Shown: positions 25,561 through 34,499, counted from the first letter of the stretch. The stretch is DNA of 64,000 bases from DAOVXM01 sp963746255 (GCA_963746255.1 CAVVAJ010000009.1:930001-994000), one strand, 5' to 3'. Notes: generated from the sequence alone by a model not told the origin. Program-made: numbers and translations.

Positions 25561-26553
25561 ATGACAAACAATCCCAATGAAATTAATATCAACACTGCTG
25601 GCAAAGAACAGCTGCTCACTTTGCCTGGAATTGGTGATGCGCTTGCCGATCGTGTTATTGCTGCTCGGCCGTTTTCTTCACTCGATGGACTGAAGGATGT
25701 TGAAGGGATCGGTGAAACGATGTTCGGTCAGCTAAAACCCTTGATCAAATTGGGCGAAGGTGATGATTCTGAAAATCAAGCTCGGTCGGAATTACCCCAA
25801 GAAAATACCGAAACCACTGCCAGAACAAACTCGAGTGATGCCCCTCAGGGGAATGGCCAAGAACCACAGCAGCTTGATACAGCCGGCGAAGACGATGAGA
25901 CTTCTACCGACCTAGAGACGTTGCTTCCACCGGAAGAGGATATCCTGATTGAAACCAAAAGCGACCTGGCTGAAGCCCAGCAGCGAGATGGAGGCGATGC
26001 AGCACTAGGTGCTTCTGCACCTGAAAAGGTTGAAATCAGCTCAAAACCGATGCAAGATGATAAACAAGACTTCCCTCAAAAGGATAGTGCAGACCCTAAA
26101 AAGCAGGGACCTAAGTTCATTACCCGCGGCTGCGCGTTTTGGCTGATGATCGGAACAACAATTGTTGCTGTAATCCTGTCAGTTATAGCAAGCTTGGGAA
26201 TTCTAGTTGCGGCGAACGGTGGACTTGAATATGTCAGTCCACGCGAGTTTATGACACTTAAGCGCCAGGTAGACGGACTGACTGCCCAGGTAAACACTTT
26301 GGATTCTGATCTTGATGATCTGTATATTAGGATGGAAAACCTGGAGAGTTTGAGTGGGCGGCTAGGTCAGTTGGAAAACAGCTTAGTCAAAGTACAAAAA
26401 CAAGTCGAAAATGCAGATACCAAATTTGAAGAGCTCTCAACCACTGTGGGTGATCTCGCTGGACAAATCGATGAGCTGCAAACCGATACAACCAGATTCA
26501 GAAGTTTCCTGGAAGGGCTGCGAAAGCTCCTCATTGGGGACGCATCATCATAA
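25561..26553 (+). CDS. Membrane-tethered helix-hairpin-helix protein with coiled coil
   Basis: 330 residues from ATG 25561 (GGAGGT 4 bp upstream). Residues 5-65 are a ComEA-like helix-hairpin-helix domain: ININTAGKEQLLTLPGIGDA and GLKDVEGIGETMFGQLKP. These motifs usually bind DNA non-specifically. A 120-residue acidic low-complexity linker follows, then a membrane helix (about 191-217, preceded by the basic KKQGPKFITRG, so the N-terminus should be cytoplasmic). An external coiled coil (about 230-325) with heptad leucines ends the protein. Classical ComEA has the opposite orientation. Second gene in the rhomboid operon. Confidence 0.75.
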   Translation: MTNNPNEININTAGKEQLLTLPGIGDALADRVIAARPFSSLDGLKDVEGIGETMFGQLKPLIKLGEGDDSENQARSELPQENTETTARTNSSDAPQGNGQEPQQLDTAGEDDETSTDLETLLPPEEDILIETKSDLAEAQQRDGGDAALGASAPEKVEISSKPMQDDKQDFPQKDSADPKKQGPKFITRGCAFWLMIGTTIVAVILSVIASLGILVAANGGLEYVSPREFMTLKRQVDGLTAQVNTLDSDLDDLYIRMENLESLSGRLGQLENSLVKVQKQVENADTKFEELSTTVGDLAGQIDELQTDTTRFRSFLEGLRKLLIGDASS

Positions 26554-26564
26554 AGGAGGAATTT

Positions 26565-27491
26565 ATGTCTGTAGAACAAACCCCATCGTCTGGAGACCGC
26601 TTAGCAAGCGGATTTCTCACCTTCATTAAAGTTCTGGTGCGGTTGCTGGTCATCGTCATCTTGGTTGCCGCGATTGTCGCAGTCATCTTTTTCGCAGCAC
26701 CAAGGCTTTATAACCGTTATATCTCCCCTCTCCAGGTAGACATCAACTCGCTCGAGGATGCAACGGTATCGCAAGAAATATATAACCAGCAGCTCAGTGA
26801 GCGCTTGGATTCCCTCCAAAAACGGATCGTTCTCATGGAAACTCAGAGCGATAACTCTAAACAAGCCTTTTCAGATTTTGATGTGCGCGTCTCTGACATC
26901 GAAGAGCAGCTTGATGCAAATGAGCAAGCGTTGCAGCGTGCAGAGGCTACTGCGAGTGCAAAGTTTCAGGAATTAGAGGGTACGCTCGAAGAAATGCAGG
27001 GAGAAATCGACGCACTAGGGATCCAGAAAACAGCGCTGGAATCCGATCTGGCGGCACTTGATGGTGACATAGCGGAGTTAATTGGTTTATACGAGGCAGA
27101 GAATGCCCCCGTATCTGCGTTGCGCCGCGATCTGCAGCTGGTCAAAGCAATGGAACTGCTGACCCGGGCAAGCTTCGCCTTAGCCGAGAACAATCTTGGC
27201 GTAGCCCAGGATGACATCCAAACCGCGCACGCGATACTTGTAGAGCTGCAGCCATTTGTACCAGATAATCAGCAGGATGCGCTTGCCGAGATTATCGAAC
27301 GGCTGGATAAGACCATAAGCAATCTGCCACATAACCCGGTCTTAGCTGCGATTGACATCGAGATTGCCTGGCAGTTGTTGCGGATGGGGTTGCCCGCCGA
27401 ACCAGCGTTAACCTCTGGTGCAGATGCGGTTCCCCCTAGTTCGCCGACACCTAAAGCGACATTGTCGCCAACTCCCACACCAAGCTCTTAA
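26565..27491 (+). CDS. Single-pass membrane protein with long coiled coil
   Basis: 308 residues, AAAGGAGG at good distance, 11 bp after the HhH gene. One membrane helix (about 25-47), then a coiled coil to about 185 (LSERLDSLQKRIVLMETQ, LEGTLEEMQGEIDALGIQ). A helical domain follows (LLTRASFALAENNLGVAQDD, then IQTAHAILVELQPFVP). The tail is Pro/Thr/Ser-rich. The helical domain resembles the HemX-like pattern of ageing coiled-coil membrane proteins and also its neighbour at 27547. Function unknown. Confidence 0.7.
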   Translation: MSVEQTPSSGDRLASGFLTFIKVLVRLLVIVILVAAIVAVIFFAAPRLYNRYISPLQVDINSLEDATVSQEIYNQQLSERLDSLQKRIVLMETQSDNSKQAFSDFDVRVSDIEEQLDANEQALQRAEATASAKFQELEGTLEEMQGEIDALGIQKTALESDLAALDGDIAELIGLYEAENAPVSALRRDLQLVKAMELLTRASFALAENNLGVAQDDIQTAHAILVELQPFVPDNQQDALAEIIERLDKTISNLPHNPVLAAIDIEIAWQLLRMGLPAEPALTSGADAVPPSSPTPKATLSPTPTPSS

Positions 27492-27546
27492 TGGCAAATT
27501 TCCTGCTATACTTGCACAAACCGCACCATCAGAAAGGAGTCGAGCG

Positions 27547-28257
27547 ATGACAGATTCTGATATTGATCCATCCGATCCAGCAAATGAGACGGACGAAGAG
27601 TCCCCGGAAGAAGTTCTGGTACCAATTGAACCATCCGCCGAGGAAGGAGTACCGCTATCTGAACCAGCACTTGAACCAGCCGTGGAGAGCCGAAGCAAAC
27701 GCTTCCTTCGCCAAGCGCTGCGAGTTGCTCTTGCATTCGTAGTAATCATTGGAATCGGGGCTTTACTGGTAATCTTTCTGCTGTACATCCCAGAACGCCA
27801 AAAATCTACTCAAAGTTCGCAAGACCTCGTCCAGGCAAACCAGACTATCGAACTAATGCAGAGCCAAATCGCGGACCTTGAAACCGAATTACAAAACCAA
27901 CAAGACAGCTTTGATGCACTTCTAAGCGATAATCAGGAACTAAACAATGCATTAGATATGGCAGAGCTGCAGGTTGTGATCATCAGTGTACGAACCGATA
28001 TCGCCAATGCACGACTGGCGTTAGCTGTGGATGACGCTAGTCAGGCACGGCTGATCTTAACCGGTTCTCCAAAGTCTTTCGATAAGATGGAAAACTTGCT
28101 TCCGATAGGTGACACTGAAATCGTAGCTAATTTGCGTGAGCGTTTGGAACTCGTTTTAGGAGAGATTGAGCGTGATGCCTATGCAGCCGAGTCGGATTTG
28201 AACGTACTAGATAAAGCCCTGCTCGAGCTCGAGAATAACTACTTCACCCAACCCTAG
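27547..28257 (+). CDS. Single-pass coiled-coil protein, paralog-like to its neighbour
   Basis: 236 residues from ATG 27547 with AAAGGAG upstream. An acidic N-terminus (about 1-45), basic patch SRSKRFLRQALR, membrane helix (about 58-80), coiled coil (about 82-135: NQTIELMQSQIADLETELQN), then a helical domain DIANARLALAVDDASQARLI. That last stretch aligns by eye with SFALAENNLGVAQDDIQTAH in the preceding protein, suggesting a duplication. Last of the rhomboid-linked run; a hairpin follows at 28309. Confidence 0.7.
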   Translation: MTDSDIDPSDPANETDEESPEEVLVPIEPSAEEGVPLSEPALEPAVESRSKRFLRQALRVALAFVVIIGIGALLVIFLLYIPERQKSTQSSQDLVQANQTIELMQSQIADLETELQNQQDSFDALLSDNQELNNALDMAELQVVIISVRTDIANARLALAVDDASQARLILTGSPKSFDKMENLLPIGDTEIVANLRERLELVLGEIERDAYAAESDLNVLDKALLELENNYFTQP

Positions 28258-28308
28258 ATACTTCAAACATCGCTAGGGAATGAAAACTTATTAATTCAGT
28301 TTACCCAA

Positions 28309-28372
28309 ACCCGTCGTCCGCATTTTCTATAACCTAGGAACGGATCGTGTCGTCGACGGGTATTTCATTTAA
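28309..28372 (+). terminator. Long hairpin after the coiled-coil genes
   Basis: ACCCGTCG pairs with CGACGGGT across about 43 bases that contain further short complementarity (TCCG/CGGA), followed by ATTTCATTT. Plausible but weak terminator. Confidence 0.4.
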
Positions 28373-28389
28373 TTAATCATCCACGCCAT

Positions 28390-28890
28390 TCACGGCAATT
28401 CAAACAGCATCCCAGATTGCAAGAGCTCCACCACCTTGGTATCATTTATAAACTTCAATGCTGGTGGGGCATGTACAGGAAAGTGTGCCACCCTAAAAAG
28501 ATCACCACCGGCGACCAATTTCCCACCTATTCTCCGGCCGAGATACCATACTCCCACGGTATGATAATGTAAGTCATGCATATTTGAATGCACAGCTAGG
28601 ACACTGCTAAGCTGCACCTCTAATCCGGTCTCCTCAAGCATCTCCCTATGAGCTGCTTCGCGAACAGTCTCGTCCCACTCGACATGACCACACGGGATAC
28701 ACCATCCGCCATCCCGACGCTGCCCGAGCAGCAAACCAGCCGGTTCTAATAAAACTACGGCCACTCCCACCGTCGGATTGCGATAGTGGATCCATCCACA
28801 TGCCTGGCAGCGAAGCCGCAGCCGTTCTCCATCAGAGAACGGCTGCAGTAAACCAGCGCAAAATGGGCAGAACTTAAATAAATCAGACAT
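28390..28890 (-). CDS. NUDIX hydrolase with N-terminal zinc ribbon
   Basis: 166 residues. An N-terminal CPFC and a CQAC pair (about residues 8-11 and 32-35) form a zinc ribbon as in NudC-like proteins. The Nudix box runs GHVEWDETVREAAHREMLEE then TGLEV, with all required Glu and Gly residues. Such enzymes split nucleoside diphosphates linked to another group; the exact substrate cannot be told. The absence of the SQPWPFPxS motif argues against NADH pyrophosphatase. The promoter side abuts the palindromic repeat at 28901. Confidence 0.9.
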   Translation of the reverse strand: MSDLFKFCPFCAGLLQPFSDGERLRLRCQACGWIHYRNPTVGVAVVLLEPAGLLLGQRRDGGWCIPCGHVEWDETVREAAHREMLEETGLEVQLSSVLAVHSNMHDLHYHTVGVWYLGRRIGGKLVAGGDLFRVAHFPVHAPPALKFINDTKVVELLQSGMLFELP

Positions 28891-28900
28891 ATATTAGCCG

Positions 28901-29020
28901 AGTGCTTTGTCAAGGATATAAGTTTCAATCGATATCCGAGTTAATAGGCCCTAGACAAAGCTTAAAGTGTTCCGACTAGACTCCATACTAACTAAACAAT
29001 CAAATTTGACGGAACACTAG
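28901..29020. repeat. Double-hairpin repeat, copy 1 (MITE-like)
   Basis: About 120 bp closely matching 52551-52669. It has two imperfect inverted repeats in a row: GCTTTGTCAAGG with CCCTAGACAAAGC, and AGTGTTCCG with CGGAACACT. The ends read AGTG...CACT. It contains no gene and lies between a NUDIX gene and an eRF1-like gene. Size, hairpins and dispersal suggest a non-autonomous transposon relic. Confidence 0.75.
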
Positions 29021-29063
29021 CAGTGATCCTCACGAGCCAGAAATTGACTAACTGGGACAACGA

Positions 29064-30164
29064 TCAGTAACGTAATATCGCTCCGATATGTTCGTAATTA
29101 CCCAGTCCTAAGTCGTCATGCAGCACCTCAACTTCACCACCAGAAGCCATCACTTGTCTGACTGCCAGCTCTACAACGTCGGATATTTGGTCAAACTGAC
29201 CGTCGCAATACGGGCATTTCGCGATTTCTTCTGAGGTGACATATCCACATCCGGTGCAAAGATACCCCTTCGCCCGGAAGGCTTCCTTGATCAGCAAGGT
29301 TTGCACCCGACCATCATGTACGGCTCTGAGCGTATCTTCCAACTGCACAACGGCACCACGTCCCTTTGCAGCTCCAGTTATGACCGCGTCGACCAGCTTA
29401 ACATCTCGGCGTGCATCAGCATCCTTAACAATTTGGATTGCACGCTCCAAAACCTCATCCTTCGAAGCTGTCATACTGATTGGAAATGTCCCGATCACGA
29501 GACTCTGCCAGGCTTTTGGCAGCTGATTCTGAAATGGTTTAACGGTGTCCTCCGTTCCACCAATGATAACTCTTCTTACGCTCTTCTCGGTGAAAAACTG
29601 TGCAGCAGCTTCAGCTGCGTCCTTGATATTCCGATCAGCAACTTCCTCTGCATAGTTCGTTTGCCCGGCTGTGCCTCCCCGCCTTCCCTGGGCTTGCGAC
29701 CCACCGCCTCTTTTCGTATGTCTTACAGCTTCTCCATGAACTCCTTCTTCTTCACGCAACTCACCGAGGTGAAAATAGAACAACCTGGCAGCCTGCTTAT
29801 CGACGAGGGCTACCCCATACCCGCCATAGGCATCCAGCAGGTCTGCTAACGGTTTCACAAACGGCCGGTTGCCAAGCCTCACCCGGCTGCGAACTGGCAG
29901 GGCTAGTGAATACCCCCGAAAGAAGTCATCAGCTTGACATGAAAAAACCACCACGCTTTTTCCAGACCAATCGAATTCATACTCAAAGTAACGCTCCACC
30001 ACGAGCACATCTTCCGGCATGTCAATTTCTTTGAGCATGCTACGCAACCGTTTTCGATGAGATTCGACACCTCCTTCAACTGGTTCTGTATTGAGGTATA
30101 AGCTAAGTACCGGCGAGGGTGCCTGATACTCTAACAATTCATGCAGATCATTATCTGTAATCAT
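29064..30164 (-). CDS. Bacterial eRF1-like (baeRF/VLRF1-type) protein
   Basis: 366 residues from the second of two ATGs, because GGAGGT lies just before it. The domain order resembles archaeal/eukaryotic release factor eRF1 relatives: an N-terminal domain (SPVLSLYLNT), a middle domain with a Gly/Gln loop HTKRGGGSQAQGRRGG (about 155-170), and a third domain of Pelota type (ITGAAKGRGAVVQLEDTLRA). A C-terminal zinc ribbon, CTGCGY then CPYC, completes it. The loop is placed like the GGQ-type loop that enters the ribosome. A role in ribosome rescue or tRNA release from stalled complexes is inference; no experimental function is known to me for this bacterial family. Confidence 0.75.
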   Translation of the reverse strand: MITDNDLHELLEYQAPSPVLSLYLNTEPVEGGVESHRKRLRSMLKEIDMPEDVLVVERYFEYEFDWSGKSVVVFSCQADDFFRGYSLALPVRSRVRLGNRPFVKPLADLLDAYGGYGVALVDKQAARLFYFHLGELREEEGVHGEAVRHTKRGGGSQAQGRRGGTAGQTNYAEEVADRNIKDAAEAAAQFFTEKSVRRVIIGGTEDTVKPFQNQLPKAWQSLVIGTFPISMTASKDEVLERAIQIVKDADARRDVKLVDAVITGAAKGRGAVVQLEDTLRAVHDGRVQTLLIKEAFRAKGYLCTGCGYVTSEEIAKCPYCDGQFDQISDVVELAVRQVMASGGEVEVLHDDLGLGNYEHIGAILRY

Positions 30165-30412
30165 ATTTACCTCCATAATTTTCTATGCTGGTGGTTTTAG
30201 TTGTCTATCTCTTAATCGAATGAACTGAACCATCAGAGCTTGCGCCTTTGGTTTTTTACTGTAAACCTCCTTCCACAATGTGTTCTTAGGTGTGATAACG
30301 ATTATCCCGTTCCATAAGGCGCATGCAGTAATCAAGATCTTTCTTCGCATATTCCATACTCTTATAGAAATATCACAATTTTGACATCGTTCAGCATCGG
30401 CGAGCGATTTTT

Positions 30413-31585
30413 CTATTGGGAAGGTCGTTCGCCGAGTGTCAACATAATCTCGATAATTTCACCATCCCGAACAACAGTCATCTGAATCTGATCGCCGGGA
30501 TTCTTGTTCTTGATGATATAGCCGATAAAATCTGCAAAAGTCAGGACTTCGTATCCATCAATCGCAATAATCAAATCACCCCCCGCTCTCAAATCGGGAT
30601 ACGCTGTTGATGAGCTGCCGCTAATTAAACCGGCGCTCTCGGCAGGGCTACCAGCTGTGATCCGGTTCACATACACACCAGTCGCCTGAGTTAGATTTAG
30701 TGCCTCTTGCTGTAATAGTGAGAGATCATTGATACTGCTGATCCCAACATATGGATAAGCATATTCACCCTCTGAGATCAATACTGGTAAAACCCGCTTA
30801 ACGATATTTATTGAGATCGCAAATCCGATTCCAGAGCTGACCGGGTCGCCGCTGCTGGAGAAGTTACCCGTATATATTGCTCGATTTACTCCAACGACTT
30901 CGCCGTTGAGGTTGATGAGTGGTCCACCAGAATTGCCCGGATTGATGGCTGCATCCGTCTGTATGATATCCCCAGCGGAAAATACGCCTCCACCAGGGGC
31001 ATCATGTAATGACTCCATAGAACGGCCAAGACCTGAAACGATTCCCACAGTCATCGTGCCGTGAAAACCGAATGGATTCCCTATCGCTACCACCGTTTGC
31101 CCAACCCGGACTAAATCCGAATCGCTTAATATTAGGGGATATAAATCCTCTGGGTCCAGCTCGACTTTGATCACCGCAATGTCTGAATCCAAGTCGGTCC
31201 CAAGGACCTCAGCCCGTGTCTTTTGGCCGGAAGGAAAAGCTACCTCGAGTTGGTCAGCATCTTCAATAACATGATAATTGGTGACAATATGACCATCTCG
31301 ATCTACCACAAATCCGGAACCCAAACTGTTATCACTGCCATTTATGCCGCGGATAGACACTACCCCGGGATTAACTTTTTCATAAACCTCCACGAGCGTA
31401 TCTTCCATGGCTACGAGATTCACTGCGGGGGGGATATACACAGGGCTGACTACAGTTTCATGAACACCTTGCGCGGGGAGTGTACTGATCTCAGTCTCTA
31501 CCGATCGGCTGCTGACAGATTGACATGCTATTAATAAGGTGAGTAGTGAGGAGATTACTAGGAATAGATTAGATTTTCGGTCCAT
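30413..31585 (-). CDS. HtrA/DegP-type serine protease, lipoprotein
   Basis: 390 residues. Lipobox LIAC (Cys 21) replaces the usual signal anchor. Trypsin-like triad: His105 in TNYHVIED, Asp135 in DLDSDIAVIKV, Ser219 in NPGNSGGPL. One PDZ domain occupies the C-terminal third (VYVNRITAGSPAESAGL, GDLIIAIDGYEV). It degrades or refolds damaged proteins outside the membrane. It follows the DnaJ-type gene by 41 bp on the same strand, suggesting a joint stress-response transcript. Confidence 0.95.
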   Translation of the reverse strand: MDRKSNLFLVISSLLTLLIACQSVSSRSVETEISTLPAQGVHETVVSPVYIPPAVNLVAMEDTLVEVYEKVNPGVVSIRGINGSDNSLGSGFVVDRDGHIVTNYHVIEDADQLEVAFPSGQKTRAEVLGTDLDSDIAVIKVELDPEDLYPLILSDSDLVRVGQTVVAIGNPFGFHGTMTVGIVSGLGRSMESLHDAPGGGVFSAGDIIQTDAAINPGNSGGPLINLNGEVVGVNRAIYTGNFSSSGDPVSSGIGFAISINIVKRVLPVLISEGEYAYPYVGISSINDLSLLQQEALNLTQATGVYVNRITAGSPAESAGLISGSSSTAYPDLRAGGDLIIAIDGYEVLTFADFIGYIIKNKNPGDQIQMTVVRDGEIIEIMLTLGERPSQ

Positions 31586-31626
31586 GAAAAGCCTATGGAT
31601 TCATATGGGCAGTCTATTAACACCAC

Positions 31627-32574
31627 TTACTGCATGGAAGCAAGCCGCTCAAACAGTTCGCGTTCTTCGGAAGAGATCTTTTTCGGCAGTGCGATTTTTG
31701 CCCGGACGTACAAGTCTCCTCGCAAATCGGGATCCTTTAGAGTAGGCATGCCCTGTTTAGTGAGTCTAAAAGATTGACCGGGTTGGGTTCCAGGTGGTAT
31801 GGTAAGCAGGACATTGCCCGTCATGGTTTGTACAGAAATCTCTCCGCCCAAGACTGCACGGTATAGGTCGACCTCGACATCGGTGGTTAAATCATCCCCT
31901 TTTCGTTTGTAGTGCCCATCTGCTACAACCTTGATCACCAGAATTAAATCAGTCTTACTTCCATTTGGTGTTGATATAGCTGCTGAAGCTCGTACCTTCG
32001 TGCCCGTTCGCGCGCCGCGCGGAATTTTTATTTCAATCTTTTTTCCACCAATTTCAAACCGGCGAGTCGTGCCTTGAAACGCCTCTTGAAGAGTAATGGT
32101 GACCTCTTGTTCGTATTTCGGCTGCTGCATGCGTGGAGATGCCCCTGTACGACGTCCCGTGCCCCCCATATTCGACATGCCGCCCATACCACCGAATATC
32201 GTCCGGAAGAAATCGGAGAAATCCCCAAGGCCGGCACCACCGAACATGTCATTTAGGTTACCCACCTCAACCCGCACATTACCACTACCAGGAGATGCAT
32301 ACCAATCCTCCCAGTTAAAACCACCTGGAGCCCCACCGCGCTGCTGCCAGCTGGTGTAAGAATCACCCAACTGGTCATAACGCGCTCGTTTCTCTTCGTC
32401 GCTTAAGACTTGATAGGCCTCATTAAGCTCTTTGAACTTCTCTTCAGCCTTTTGGTCGTCCGGGTTTCTGTCAGGATGGTATTGTAATGCCAGCTTGCGG
32501 TACGCTTTCTTAATTTCGTTAGGACTGGCTTTGCGATCAACGCCTAATATTTTGTAATAGTCTCGATACTCCAT
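31627..32574 (-). CDS. DnaJ-type co-chaperone without zinc finger (CbpA-like)
   Basis: 315 residues. N-terminal J domain: DYYKILGVDRKASPNEIKKA and the HPD triplet in YHPDRNPDD. A Gly/Met/Phe-rich linker follows (GGMGGMSNMGGTGRR). The C-terminal substrate-binding domains have IKIPRGARTGTKVR and LTIPPGTQPGQSFRL. No CxxCxGxG repeats exist, so it is the CbpA class. It stimulates DnaK ATPase; no dnaK or grpE lies in the window. The start is the ATG at 32574. A palindrome lies 27 bp upstream. Confidence 0.93.
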   Translation of the reverse strand: MEYRDYYKILGVDRKASPNEIKKAYRKLALQYHPDRNPDDQKAEEKFKELNEAYQVLSDEEKRARYDQLGDSYTSWQQRGGAPGGFNWEDWYASPGSGNVRVEVGNLNDMFGGAGLGDFSDFFRTIFGGMGGMSNMGGTGRRTGASPRMQQPKYEQEVTITLQEAFQGTTRRFEIGGKKIEIKIPRGARTGTKVRASAAISTPNGSKTDLILVIKVVADGHYKRKGDDLTTDVEVDLYRAVLGGEISVQTMTGNVLLTIPPGTQPGQSFRLTKQGMPTLKDPDLRGDLYVRAKIALPKKISSEERELFERLASMQ

Positions 32575-32600
32575 CAAGTTTACTCAGTAACAGTGTTGTG

Positions 32601-32616
32601 TCACCAATATTGGTGA
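32601..32616. promoter_or_regulatory. Perfect 16-bp palindrome upstream of the dnaJ-type gene
   Basis: TCACCAATATTGGTGA, fully symmetric, located between the predicted transcription start and the ATG at 32574. Position and symmetry suggest a repressor operator. It does not match the CIRCE or HAIR elements I know. Confidence 0.5.
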
Positions 32617-32637
32617 AATTTCTTATTCTTTGCTTTG

Positions 32638-32667
32638 ATTGTATGCGCGGCAGGGTATCAAAGTCAA
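32638..32667 (-). promoter_or_regulatory. Promoter of the dnaJ-htrA pair
   Basis: Minus strand: TTGACT (32667-32662), 18-bp spacer, TACAAT (32643-32638). Start expected near 32630. Confidence 0.6.
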
Positions 32668-32977
32668 GCCAAATCCCCGGGTTCTTACAGAACTCTTACC
32701 TACCAGAGCGGGTTTGTTCTGAATTATTTGCTGATAGAGTCGCCATCAGTTTTCAGGAGCGAATATTTTCCCGACTATCACTCTCACAATACTTATTACG
32801 TGTTTTGTTGCATAAGAAGAGTGATAGCGATATAAATATTTTTCTATGAAAGTCGATAATATAATTATGCGTCCGAATACAGTATATTATGGATTATTTT
32901 ATATACCGGGTTTAATTAATAAACCCCGGTATTCTTGATCAAACTGGAATTTGCGCGCGTTACGCTGGTGATTTGCT
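32668..32977. other. AT-rich gap with an imperfect hairpin before the kinase gene
   Basis: No gene seen. At 32903-32932 ATACCGGGTTTA can pair with TAAACCCCGGTAT (one bulged base), 45 bp before the histidine-kinase start. It lacks a T tract, so it is not a terminator on the plus strand. Otherwise featureless. Confidence 0.35.
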
Positions 32978-34411
32978 GTGACTCAAAAAAAGATAATCGT
33001 TCTCGAATCGGAAAATAATAATTTAGCCTCACAATTACAGGAAACTCTTGTTGAGGAGCTTCACACACTGCTCTTCATTGAGCGAGATCTGCGAAGTTTC
33101 GAAGCTCGTGCCGTCCAGATCAAGCCTGATCTCGCTCTCATCGCTGCGCAGGATGCTGGTGACGACCTGCTGAATCTAACTCAACGACTTTCCTCCAAGC
33201 AGCCAGCCCCATCGATAATCCTATGCCTAGAGAAACTAGATAATGCTTCTATAAATAAAGCCTTTCGCGCTGGTGTTAATGATGTCATCTGTACCCCTTG
33301 CACAAAAAAGAAACTCTTCACGACCGTTCAGCGCTGGCTCAATGGTTCTGTCCAACCAACCTCACAGATAATCCCTAACTTGACAGTGCCGATGAAGCGT
33401 GGAAATAACAATGGATACCACCTCTATGAAACCATCCTGACTGGACTCAATGATGGAGTGTTGGTCCTTGACTGTGATCACCGGATCCTCTTCGCGAATC
33501 CAAAAGCTAACGAATTGTTCAGTTTGGATGGTCAAGGGAACAGCGCACAACCGGTTGAGGAACTCATCGACAACAATGATTTACTGATATTACTAGCCAG
33601 GGGCAATGCGGATCAGCCCTATCTCGGTGAGGTCGCCTTAGGGGATAAGTGCGTGATGCAAGCCCAAGTAACACCCCTCAGCGGTCTTGGTATGGTAATC
33701 ACGCTGCAGGATATAACCCACTTAAAAGAGCTTGACCGCATTAAAAACGAATTTGTCTCAACAGTTTCCCATGATCTGCGTTCGCCACTAACGGCGATCT
33801 TGGGCTACGTCGAATTAATCGCGCGGGTCGGACCAACCAACGCACGTCAAAAAGAGTTCATCAGTCGAGTACAGCTAAGTGTCAATAACATCACTGCACT
33901 GATCGATGACTTACTAGATCTCGGTCGGATCGAAGCCGGTTTCGATGCTCAGAAATGTCGTGTAGCGATTGAAGAAATTCTGGGTCTGGTTGTTGATAGC
34001 TACCAGGGTCGCATACAAGATAACAACCAAACACTGGCATTGCAGATCGAGGGGAAGTTACCATTAATCACTGGATCCATGATCCGCCTACGGCAAATGT
34101 TCAGCAACCTAATTGGGAATGCAATAAAATATACTCCGTCAGAGGGAGAAATTAAGGTGCTTGCCTGGATGGAGCAAGATCAGATTTTTGTACAGATCTC
34201 GGACACTGGTCGGGGTATCCCAACCGCAGATCTACCCTTTATCTTCGATAAGTTCTACCGCGCTGGCAATATCCCCGTAGATATACCCGGTACAGGATTG
34301 GGGTTAACCATAGTAAAAACCATTCTAGAATACCATAATGGACGCATCTGGGCAGAATCCAGCCTCGATCAAGGCACAACGTTTACAGTCGTATTGCCAA
34401 CCATAAACTGA
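32978..34411 (+). CDS. Sensor histidine kinase with N-terminal receiver-like and PAS domains
   Basis: 477 residues, GTG start. Residues 1-125 resemble a response-regulator receiver but lack a clear phosphorylatable Asp, so the domain may be degenerate. A PAS domain follows (about 155-235: LNDGVLVLDCDHRILFANPK). Then HisKA with His265 in FVSTVSHDLRSPL, and the ATPase domain: N box NLIGNAIKYTP, G1 DTGRGIP, F box FIFDKFYRA, G2 GTGLGLTIVK. No membrane helix is seen, so it should be cytoplasmic. No partner response regulator is adjacent. Confidence 0.92.
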   Translation: MTQKKIIVLESENNNLASQLQETLVEELHTLLFIERDLRSFEARAVQIKPDLALIAAQDAGDDLLNLTQRLSSKQPAPSIILCLEKLDNASINKAFRAGVNDVICTPCTKKKLFTTVQRWLNGSVQPTSQIIPNLTVPMKRGNNNGYHLYETILTGLNDGVLVLDCDHRILFANPKANELFSLDGQGNSAQPVEELIDNNDLLILLARGNADQPYLGEVALGDKCVMQAQVTPLSGLGMVITLQDITHLKELDRIKNEFVSTVSHDLRSPLTAILGYVELIARVGPTNARQKEFISRVQLSVNNITALIDDLLDLGRIEAGFDAQKCRVAIEEILGLVVDSYQGRIQDNNQTLALQIEGKLPLITGSMIRLRQMFSNLIGNAIKYTPSEGEIKVLAWMEQDQIFVQISDTGRGIPTADLPFIFDKFYRAGNIPVDIPGTGLGLTIVKTILEYHNGRIWAESSLDQGTTFTVVLPTIN

Positions 34412-34438
34412 AATAAATTCACTTACCCCGTTAAAATC

Positions 34439-34478
34439 GCCTCCGCCGGTACGGTGATGATGTAGCCGGCGGAGGCTT
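34439..34478 (+). terminator. GC-rich hairpin after the kinase gene
   Basis: Perfect 11-bp stem GCCTCCGCCGG/CCGGCGGAGGC, loop of 16, then only TTT. Either a terminator or a leader hairpin for the small frame beginning at 34500. Confidence 0.6.
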
Positions 34479-34499
34479 TCGCCAAAGGAGGAAACAGCG

